A DNA stretch of 64,000 bases, taken from Ochotona curzoniae. Lineage: Eukaryota; Chordata; Mammalia; Lagomorpha; Ochotonidae. Location: assembly GCF_017591425.1 (NCBI RefSeq), contig NW_024466307.1, forward strand, positions 5,223,001-5,287,000, read 5' to 3'. Positions 56,430 to 64,000 of this stretch are shown one piece after another (within the stretch, counting starts at the first letter, position 1; each line of letters opens with the position of its first letter). A program made the translations under genes and the position numbers. Under the pieces are notes generated by a model. The model did not search any database. It saw only the letters and a list, made by a program, of their open reading frames with translations, and had not been told where the DNA came from.

Positions 56430-56800
56430 CCTGAACTTCCTGTTGTGTCAGGCATCAGGAATGCCAGTCTAAGCTCTTTCTGGGCACTTGCAGTCACGCT
56501 CCAGGATCGCCCTGCGGTCCCCGAGTGTGTGAGGGGTGGCTCCAAGCTGCAGCCTCCCCGGACTGGTCTGCAGCCCGGTGCGTGCGCTCAGCAGCGTGGA
56601 GGCCGGTGATGTTCTGGGCTCTCTCGTGCTTCTGGCTTGAACATCTCCAGAAAATTTTGACTGCTCCTCGTGCATGAGTATCTTCCGGAGAGAATTTTCA
56701 GTTGAACTGACTCAATGTGCACACACGGTCATGCTTGCTTTTCATTCCCTGTGTGCTGTACCAGGGTAACCTTGGGAGCTGCCGATGGACGATGGAATAA
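56430..56800. other. CpG-rich patch of unknown origin
   Basis: 13 CpG in about 195 bp (56495-56690), the densest non-SINE cluster in the window. A 68-codon minus frame (56469-56675) spans it without a recognisable domain. It could be a small CpG island, an unrecognised exon or a repeat I do not know. Confidence 0.5.
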
Positions 56801-57021
56801 CTTTGTCAGTCTGGAAAAGAATTCCTTTCAGCTCCACCCGGTAACCTGCAGATGTCCTTTGTTTCGTGTTCCCATGTTTTGATTTCTTTCTGTTACCACT
56901 TAGGCAAAGCAGAGAAGTTCATACAGAGAAATTTCTAGGAAGCGATTTAAATCTGCGCAGCTTCCAGGAAGATACTGAGAACAGGGTTTTTGTTTTGTTT
57001 TTTAATAATGTTAACCGTAAG

Positions 57022-57277
57022 CATTACCTTTTTTTTTTTTTTTTATTCTATGTATTTATTTGAAAGGCAGAGTGACAGAGAGGGAGAGAAGGAGATCTTC
57101 CATTTGCTGCTTAGCTCTGCAGGTGGCAGCAACAGCTGGGCGGGGCTGGGCCAGGCCCAAGCCGGGAGCCTGGCAGAACAACCAGGACTCAAACCAGCAC
57201 TCCCATATGGGATGCTGGCTTTGGAGGCAGCAGCATCAGCACTCCATTGCCGTGCTACAACACCACTCCGCACACCC
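57022..57277 (-). repeat. CSINE with internal deletion
   Basis: T run, ATGTATTTATTTGAAAGGCA, TTCCATTTGCTGCTTAGCTC, then CAAGCCGGGAGCCTGGCAGA joined directly to GACTCAAACCAGCACTCCCA and TGGGATGCTGGCTTTGGAGG. The middle third is missing. Confidence 0.88.
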
Positions 57278-57424
57278 CCTCACAACCCACCCCGGGGCTG
57301 TTTTTGTGGACCCAGTACACCAGGCTGTAATTCAGAAAATGACTGTGTTAAGAATGTATCTTAATGTATTAAGATGCTCAATGAAGACAAACTCATTCTT
57401 CAAGTGTTAGACAACCCCACTGGA

Positions 57425-57600
57425 CTGTTCAGTTCTTCAGAGTATATTGGATTCAAAATTAGCAGACTCAGTTCTACTTCCTGATCTGCAATTGATTTGT
57501 TCTGTGAATTGCAGCAGACTAATTTCTCTGTAGCATTTCTATATTCATCTGTAAAATGGGAATATCAAGCACTGCTTTGTCTTCCCTGGGGTGTCCTGCA
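57425..57600 (-). repeat. MIR SINE
   Basis: TTCTGTGAATTGCAGCAGAC followed by TATTCATCTGTAAAATGGGA, the hallmark antisense MIR core. Confidence 0.78.
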
Positions 57601-58969
57601 TTAGAAATAAAATGTGATTTTCCACTAACAACTTTCCAAATCACCATTCAGATTACATTTTTACACAACCACAATGATCTTAAGATCAGAGTGGCAAAAA
57701 TCCAACCCGGGGTGTTTTCTTACTTCTGCCATTACCTCATGCTCTTGGCTTTGGCTGTTGACCTTCAAGGCATTGTGCCAGGGATACCTTTTTGTGTTTT
57801 TATTCCGTTTCTGGCTTCCTGCTAGGAATTTTTTTTAACCTCTGTTTTTCATGCAAAATTTCATTCTTTACCAAATGTATTTCAGCTGACTGTGGCAATT
57901 TTTTTTTTGCATCTGAAACCCATCATTTATAAATCTATTTTGTTAAATTTTGAAATAGATTAAATCAAAAGGATTTATTTTGAAAGACCCATATAAGTAC
58001 TCCCAAAGTGTTGCAGATATTCAAGCTATTACAAAACAATTAATAAAAATGGGAAATCTGCTGCTTTATCTTAATTGCAAAAAAATACTTTTGGACAATT
58101 GTAAAATAATATTTTTGAACAAAATTTTGATACAAAGAGGAAATATTGTTATGTAGGAGATAACTAAATTTTATTACATAATATATGGTAATAGATGAAA
58201 ATGTATAGGTAAATCTAATGATTTACTGTGATGTAAAGGCAAAACAAACACACACGGAGCCTTCCTTGCCTGCTACTATGCCTTTCTTTTCAGATGGCGA
58301 CTAAAGAGCTGCTGATGTAGTCAGACTCTCCCTAGGGAGCTGCCACCATCTGCCTAACTAGCCTGTCTCCTTGGTATCCTGCCCATTCTAGCTATGTAAG
58401 TTCGTACTCTATTTCAAGAAACACACTCAGCAGGGGTGGTCACATCTGTTGTCATTTGAAAGGAAGTATACTTATGCAAAAAAAAAAAAAAACAACAACG
58501 AATAGCACCTGATATTTTATTAACCCCAAGTAGAAGAAGGCTCTTTTCAATGACTTTTCCTTAAATACTGAAAAAAAAAAAGGTGGTCTAATCCTTGATG
58601 TCATTCTGAAATTCTGTGACTGTAAAATCTGAAAGATGTATGTGATAACAGCTCAGGGATTTTCATTGTGTACACATTGGCAAGCACATAGGGAAAAGAA
58701 AGGCCATCTGTTAAAAATAGTTAACTGAAAACTAACAGGGAATAATAGCAAATGCAAATCAGGTATATTAGAATATTCTGACGACTGTATCTGGATATCT
58801 CTAGTTCCTAAGTGAAAAGGGACTACAAATAAACTGCATGAAGATTTTTTTTTTTTTACTTTAAGTGTTCTAGAATATACATACCACATGGGCTTGGATT
58901 TTTACCTGTGTTTTTGTCGATTTGTCCTGAATAGTGAGACATAATAAACACTTATTTTAGCTGAAGCGG
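57601..58969. other. Unique A+T-rich stretch
   Basis: 57830-58110 is repeat-free with several TTAATT/AATTA cores; A runs at 58480-58493 and 58570-58581, T run at 58846-58857. No exon seen. Confidence 0.45.
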
Positions 58970-59160
58970 GTGTAGACAGACTTCTAACCTGGCCCCCCAA
59001 GATTCCCATCCCCTGATGCATACATGCCTCCTTCCATACAGTCAAGCTTTAATCTAAATATGACTGTGAAGGAGTTTTACAGACATAATTGATGCTCCAC
59101 ACTGTTGACCTCCAGAGAGGGAGATTATTCTGGTAGACCTGACTAATCACACAGGCATTT
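58970..59160 (-). mobile_element. MLT1-like LTR fragment
   Basis: TGGCCCCCCAAGATTCCCAT, TGAAGGAGTTTTACAGACAT and GAGGGAGATTATTCTGGTAG then ACCTGACTAATCAC match antisense MLT1-type sequence in order. Confidence 0.5.
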
Positions 59161-59164
59161 GATA

Positions 59165-59399
59165 CACTGGCTAAGATGCTATTTGGGATACCTGTATCCC
59201 ATATCAGATTTCCTGGGTGTGAGTCCCGGCTCTGCTCCCAATTCCACCTTCCAGCTCATGTGCAACCGGGGTGGCAGCGGGTGGTGGCTCAGGTGGTTAA
59301 TCCCTCTCAGCCATAGAGGAGACCTAGGTTAAGTTCCTTGTTCCATCTTGATCCAGTCCCAATCATTGCGGGCATTTGGGGAATAAACCAGTGAATGAG

Positions 59400-59433
<34 letters not shown>

Positions 59434-59455
59434 GGTTGCTTTGATTTTGAACAAA
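59165..59455 (+). repeat. CSINE with expanded CT tract
   Basis: GATACACTGGCTAAGATGCT, GTATCCCATATCAGATTTCC, GTGAGTCCCGGCTCTGCTCC, GCGGGCATTTGGGGAATAAA, then (CT)14 at 59402-59430. Confidence 0.88.
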
Positions 59456-59464
59456 CAACAACCA

Positions 59465-59645
59465 ATGAAATAAAAAATAATAATAACAACAGACTAAAGC
59501 AAAAACCATAATGGCAGGAAACATCACTAGAAATGAAGAAATAAATTTTCTAACAATAGAAACATTAGCATACTAGGAAAATACTAAAACTCTAAGCCTA
59601 TATGTACCCAATAACACAACCTTAGGATATATAAATTAAAAAATT
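59465..59645 (+). mobile_element. Possible L1 fragment
   Basis: AAAACTCTAAGCCTATATGT followed by ACCCAATAACACAACC resembles a conserved stretch near the L1 ORF2 endonuclease domain; short, decayed and uncertain. Confidence 0.3.
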
Positions 59646-59651
59646 GGGAGA

Positions 59652-59955
59652 GTTCAGGGTTAGATTTGTGACATGGGGGTCAAGCCGCTGCCTGCAATGC
59701 CAGTATCCCATGTGGGCACTAGTTCATGTCCCAGCTCTCTGGTGATGGGCTGGGAAAAGCAGCAGAAGATGGCCCAAGTGCTTGGGGCCCTACTAACCTT
59801 GGTGGAGACCTGGATAAAGCTCGTGGCTCCTGGCTTTGACCTGACCCAAACCCAACCAATATGACCATCTGGGGTAAAAACCAGCAGATTTAATATCATC
59901 ACTCTGTCTCTCCCTCTCTGTAATTCTGACTTTGAAACAAATGCAGCTTTCAAAA
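59652..59955 (+). repeat. CSINE, full length, older head type
   Basis: GTCAAGCCGCTGCCTGCAAT, GTATCCCATGTGGGCACTAG, AAGCAGCAGAAGATGGCCCA, CTCGTGGCTCCTGGCTTTGA, TGACCATCTGGGGTAAAAAC and tail CTGACTTTGAAACAAATG. Confidence 0.92.
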
Positions 59956-59984
59956 TGAATGACAAAGTTCAAAGGTGAGGCATA

Positions 59985-60480
59985 CAAGACACGTAAGTCC
60001 AAGGAACTTCACCCCTAGGTTTGTTCTTGAAAGAAATAGGATATGAATGTTTACAGCAGCACTGTTTGTAACAGCCTGAAATGGAAAATAAGCCAAATGT
60101 CCATCTACCATGGAATAAATTACTCTATATTCATACAATAAAATACCATATGGTAATTAAAGTAAATGAACTGCAACATAAATCAATCTCACAAACACGA
60201 CACCAAGAGAGATTTACTCACAAAAGAATATTCAGCATGTATCTATTCATATAAAATTCAAAAACAGACAACAATTATCCATGATGTTCAAAATCAAATT
60301 GGTGATTACCAGTGGAGCAAGCAGGGTAGGAGACGGAAAGGAGTTTCTGGGACTGTTATTATTCTGTTCATCGATCTGGTTGCCAGCTTCTTGGAAGTGC
60401 CCACTTTGTGAAAAATTTATTGATTTGTACTATGATTTGTATGTTTCTAGGCCTGTAATGTATATAAGTTTTTTCTAAAA
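59985..60480 (+). mobile_element. L1M 3'UTR remnant, sense
   Basis: ATGTTTACAGCAGCACTGTT, AAATGTCCATCTACCATGGA, AATAAAATACCATATGGTAA, GGTGATTACCAGTGGAGCAA and GTAATGTATATAAGTTTTTT follow old L1 3'UTR order. No ORF2 part. Confidence 0.78.
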
Positions 60481-60632
60481 TCAGCTAGAGTATCACCGAT
60501 ACCAGTATCAAAACATCTAAAAAATTAAAAAGAATAACACTTTACTAACATGTTGTCATGTATCTGAAATCATAAGTGGGAATTAACATTTGAGAGATTG
60601 ATAAGGTTATCATTAAGCCAAAATAGAGAACC

Positions 60633-60802
60633 TGCCAAACGCAGGGAGACCTGGCCCCATTCTTCTGCCTGACCTAGCCCCAAACCATTTCAGCATTTGT
60701 GGAGTGAATCAGCAGATGAAAGATTCTCCCTGTCTGTCTCTCTGTATTAACCTCTCTCTGCGTGTAACTCTGCCTTTTGAATCAATAAATAAATTATTTA
60801 AA
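60633..60802 (+). repeat. CSINE 3' half
   Basis: CAAACGCAGGGAGACCTGGC, TCAGCATTTGTGGAGTGAAT, CAGCAGATGAAAGATTCTCC and tail TTTTGAATCAATAAATAAAT. Confidence 0.82.
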
Positions 60803-60888
60803 AGCAATGGTTATTGCACAGTATAGTGTTAACTGTAGGCATAGCATTGCACATAAATGAAATGTTACAACTGTTGAAGACAATATGT

Positions 60889-60985
60889 GGGTACCTCAAA
60901 AAATCCATGGAGAAATGAAATTGAAAGGAGTTTATTTTGATATAAACATTTTTGAAATATGTATACAGTTTAAGAGCCCGTGTAG
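60889..60985. mobile_element. Short inverted-repeat element, left part, copy 4
   Basis: GGGTACCTCAAAAAATCCAT, GGAGAAATGAAATTGAAAGG and ACATTTTTGAAATATGTATA match the left arm and middle of the family; the right arm is not found close by. Confidence 0.55.
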
Positions 60986-61222
60986 AATTTAAACACAGGA
61001 GAAAAACCTTCACAGCTACCAATATACTAATTGTTTCAAAAGTATTCACTGTGAGAGAAATAAATCAAAAAATATTATTGACTTTTCTATGTTTTATAAA
61101 AAACAAATATAGAAATCATTTGCAAAAAGATATGAACTTCTTGTAATGAATGTATATGTGAAGTCAAGCTTGTTTGTGTTAAGTCTATGAATTTGTTTAG
61201 TAGCTACAAGCATTTTCATAAA

Positions 61223-61298
61223 GGAAGGAATTCAAAATGTTTACAGAAAAATGGAATTATGACAATGCAAATTTTCCATGAACTTTTTGAATTCCTAT
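61223..61298. mobile_element. Short inverted-repeat element, copy 5
   Basis: GGAATTCAAAATGTTTACAG at the left pairs with TTTTCCATGAACTTTTTGAA then TTCCTATG at the right. Only ~76 bp, so the middle is nearly absent. Copies 4 and 5 may instead be the two ends of one longer element (60889-61298). Confidence 0.62.
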
Positions 61299-61781
61299 GT
61301 TTGTTGCTGGAGCTTAAGTCACACTCAGTGCTTCTAGTAGACATGGGATATTTTCTTCCCTGAAACTGCTACTCCTTCCTAATTTGTTCATTTCTATTCA
61401 CGGTGTCATCATCCTCCCAGTCACTAATAATAGGAACCTGAAAATCATTCTGCATACCCTTCCCTTCCTTATCCCCATAACAAATGGAGTCACTGAGTCA
61501 GATCTCTCCCCTCATTAAATAAACATTTGCCATGGGCTGCTGTTTGCTGCATGATGACAGGCCCAGTCATACTCTGACAGTGTGAGAGTCACGAGTGCAG
61601 CTTGCAGGGCCTCAGGGCCGAGGACCCTGGTTTCACAACGTTCCCTTTATTGCCATTCTCACTGCACCTGCTTCGTGTCAAAAGCCTCAGACCGAGCTGC
61701 CTCGCCTCTCAGCTCTCCAGGCATCTAAGCTTCTCTGCACGTGCTGCTAGAGGAATCATTTATGTATCCTTTTATTCAGTG
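61299..61781. other. Unique stretch
   Basis: 61560-61760 is G+C-moderate; a 69-codon plus frame there has no domain. No repeat recognised. Confidence 0.45.
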
Positions 61782-61900
61782 GTGTCTGTCAGGTACTGGT
61801 CAAAATGCTAGGAGTGCAGTGGCAAACGAGACAGCCAAGGCTGTCTCCACTCCCCCAGGGAGAATGTTTTAGTGCAGGAAGAGCGACACGTGTGTAAAGG
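61782..61900 (+). repeat. Old interspersed repeat, family unassigned
   Basis: TACTGGTCAAAATGCTAGGA, GTGCAGTGGCAAACGAGACA and CCAGGGAGAATGTTTTAGTG match the start of the family seen at 31.56 and 36.0 kb. Confidence 0.45.
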
Positions 61901-62130
61901 AATGCATCGTGCCATGCTGGGAGTCCCAATTATCCCATTAAGTCTCTCTTTGTGTTTCAGTCCCAACTTTTATTTGCTCCTCAATGCTTGTAATAGACGC
62001 CTTTGGCACTCAGAGCCTTCATTTATTTGCCTTTTTCTCCCATGGTGACTTCTTTTTACAATTTATCTCCTATAGTTGGGCTAGCCTGTTCACAATCTCC
62101 ATTTACTACTACTATACCCATGATTTATCT

Positions 62131-62415
62131 TTTGTAAATCTGTTTTTATTTATCTGAAAAGGCCTGAAAAGGAGAGAGATATCTTCCATTTGCTGGTTCA
62201 CCCCTCAAATGCCAGCGACAGCATTAAGCCAAGCCATAACCAACACCTGAACACTCATCCCATGTCCCCTGCTGGAGAACAGGGGCTCAGCCACTTCAGC
62301 CATCACCTACTGTGTTTCAAGGTACAACTTAACAGGAAGCTAGGATCTGAAGCAAAACCAGGGCTCAAATATAGGTGCAAGTACCCCATGCAACATCTTA
62401 ATAGCACCAAATGCC
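62131..62415 (-). repeat. CSINE, diverged
   Basis: GTAAATCTGTTTTTATTTAT, ATCTTCCATTTGCTGGTTCA, CAGCCATCACCTACTGTGTT, AACAGGAAGCTAGGATCTGA and head side AATAGCACCAAATGCC. Confidence 0.82.
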
Positions 62416-62738
62416 TACACTGACCATTCCTTCTGTGTCTCCCCTGTTCTCACTACATTCCTCCAACCTGCCTCATTCCATGCCCTCTCAAAGGGGCTGT
62501 GGTCATTCCTATGTCAGCCCAAGGTGCTTACCCTTCTCTGAGCATCCACCCCAGGTATTATATGTAACCTTTATTGAAAAAAAAAAGAAATGTATTATGT
62601 AGTCATCTAATCAGCTACTGTCATCACAGGGATTGCCAGCTCATGTAGGTCAAAAAAGGTTGCTCTTGCATCTCAGTATCTCAGACACTAATGTTTACAA
62701 AGGCATGAATGAGCTTTCCTTCATTTAGAATTCATATC
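62416..62738. other. Unique stretch
   Basis: Pyrimidine-rich to 62560 (CTCACTACATTCCTCCAACC), possibly a decayed L2 end; A run at 62577-62586. No exon seen. Confidence 0.4.
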
Positions 62739-62892
62739 TGGCCCAATATTTAGTCCCTAATGGTTTCAGTGTTAAGCCACCATTTGCAATCCCTGTAATT
62801 CCATGTTAGAGTGTGAGTTCTACTCCTGGCTGTTCTGCTTCCCATCCAGCATCCTGCTAAATGCACCAGGAAGGTAGCAGGATTCCCACAGT
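62739..62892 (+). repeat. CSINE 5' half
   Basis: GGCCCAATATTTAGTCCCTA, TAAGCCACCATTTGCAATCC, CATCCAGCATCCTGCTAAAT and GAAGGTAGCAGGATTCCCAC; nothing of the 3' half follows. Confidence 0.78.
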
Positions 62893-63847
62893 AAAAGCTG
62901 TTAATAAAATGAACTCACAGTCCAAAACTATGAAATGCACATGGTCCATCATGAGCTGATGTCAATACATGGTTAGTCCTCTAAGAACTTTAGAAAGTAG
63001 AATAGATGTTTGAAAACAAATTATGTTTCATATAATGAATGATATAGAAGGACATAAGAAAAACAAGAACCTATTACATTCAAACAGTATTAGGAAATTT
63101 TGTAAAACTCCCGAATTTTTTAGAACTAAGAAGTATTGTCAGTGAAATTAAATTTGTAAATTTTCAGTAAGTATTATTTGCCTAAAATCAGCCTACTTTT
63201 ATATAGTGGAGCTAGAACACCAATGCTGCTCTACATAAAGATAAGGCCTGTGACCTTCGTCTTGCAGTGTGTCTTGAACTTACTGGACAAATGAATGAGC
63301 CATGAGGGCATTCCATATACAATGTCTCCTGCAAATCTCTAAAGTTCACTTGAACGAATGCTTGTGTTACTAACACTGAAATTAGCAAAGCGTGTTTATA
63401 TTGGTGATGTTTACATGATTGGTTAACTTAGGTAAAGTTCATTTGATACAACTTAAAATTTGGATAAAGCTGGATCCATTTTACTTCAAGCTCAGACCAT
63501 GTTATATTGTAAACTCATCTAAAATAAGCAGGTGTGAAAACAAAAGTAACTCAGGCATATTCTGATCACCCCTCAAAGATTTGCAAAGTTTTTACAATTT
63601 TGCATGCCACAGAGTTCTACCAAAATAAATCAAACAGAATCATGTGTGTGCTGTGTTTACTGCAAAAGGCCTCTACTAAACTTTTGGAAAGTTGTGGTGC
63701 CAGAAATCTCTTTGATACACAATCTTATGTCCATCATATTTCAAATATATTCATGGAGTTTTCTTTTTTTCTTCCTTGATATTTCACCCCAAAGTGGATG
63801 TTTGCATGCAGTAGAGGAAGGGAAGGGTATTTCAAGCCAGTTGTTCC
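62893..63847. other. Unique A+T-rich stretch
   Basis: ~950 bp with no repeat or exon recognised; frames at 63534-63852 are unsupported. Confidence 0.5.
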
Positions 63848-63892
63848 TTTAAAAAAAATAAAATTTATTTATTTATTTAAAAGAGTTAGAGA
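63848..63892 (-). repeat. CSINE tail, interrupted by the next copy
   Basis: TTTAAAAAAAATAAAATTTA followed by TTTATTTATTTAAAAGAGTT is the antisense start of an older CSINE that is cut off by the young copy; the rest should resume beyond the window. Confidence 0.65.
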
Positions 63893-64000
63893 GGGCCCGG
63901 CGCGGTGGCGCAAGTGGTTAAAGGTCCTCGCCTTGCACCCCCGGGATCCCATATGGGCGCCGGTTCTAATCCCGGCAGCCCCGCTTCCCTTCCAGCTCCC
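63893..64000 (+). repeat. CSINE, young pika-type, cut by the window edge
   Basis: Begins GGGCCCGGCGCGGTGGCGCA, A box region TGGCGCAAGTGG, AAAGGTCCTCGCCTTGCA, then GGATCCCATATGGGCGCCGG and B box GGTTCTAATCC. CpGs are intact, so this is among the youngest insertions here; its 3' end lies outside. Confidence 0.97.

Noticed and set aside
63893..64000. tRNA-gene-like A and B boxes
   Set aside because: They belong to the tRNA-derived head of a CSINE; no cloverleaf of a functional tRNA is present.

Overview
The window looks like non-coding nuclear DNA of a lagomorph, most likely a pika (Ochotona). The decisive evidence is the dominant repeat, the tRNA-derived CSINE. I count about 47 copies or fragments, covering roughly a fifth of the window by eye. 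The two youngest copies (33367-33704 minus; 63893 to the window edge, plus) have a head beginning GGGCCCGGCGCGGTGGCGCA and a B box GGTTCTAATCC. From memory that head is the pika type, while rabbit copies start GGGGCCGGCGCTGTGGCGTA. A 169-bp insertion at 54061-54229 also reads like the 3' end of a lagomorph L1. Lagomorph is close to certain; pika is likely but rests on recall, not on a search.

I found no protein-coding gene, no exon of a recognised protein, no functional RNA gene and no CRISPR array. Every long open frame is SINE antisense sequence, purine-rich simple repeat, MIR sequence, or unique sequence with no family resemblance. The DNA is best read as intergenic or deep intronic, A+T-rich, with old mammalian repeats (MIR, L2, L1M 3' ends, MLT1 LTR remnants and an unassigned family) overlain by lagomorph CSINEs.

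Layout. 1-7.5 kb: degenerate CSINEs, a (TG)n(GA)n microsatellite, an antisense L1M remnant, a GA tract. 7.5-16 kb: mostly unique DNA, a MIR, a nested CSINE pair with a clean target-site duplication (TSD), a CpG-enriched unique block (13.69-14.2 kb), an L1M remnant. 16-27.5 kb: CSINEs, an MLT1 remnant, a CpG-rich patch (21.35-21.66 kb), L2 and MIR. 27.5-36.5 kb: the first of five copies of a short inverted-repeat element, a candidate conserved non-coding block (28.6-29.0 kb), a (CTG)n tract, two related AT-rich repeat copies 0.9 kb apart (one split by the youngest complete CSINE), L2, (CA)20 and a 217-bp GGAA tract. 37-49 kb: CSINE clusters at 37.2-38.0 and 40.7-41.7 kb, with MIR and L2 between. 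49-52.6 kb: MLT1 and a long old repeat interrupted by a CSINE. 52.6-64 kb: L1 3' end, more inverted-repeat copies, a CpG-rich patch (56.5-56.7 kb), an L1 3'UTR and, at the edge, a young CSINE inside an older one.

There is no gene set to interpret as a pathway. What the window does show is insertion order: older CSINEs with a GCC-GCCTGCA type head were followed by pika-type copies with an AAGTCCTCGCCTTGCA type head. Several adjacent copies lie in opposite orientation and could form hairpins if transcribed. No previously undescribed system is supported. The items most worth checking are the inverted-repeat element family, the three CpG-rich unique patches, the homeodomain-motif-rich blocks and two microexon-like splice-site pairs.
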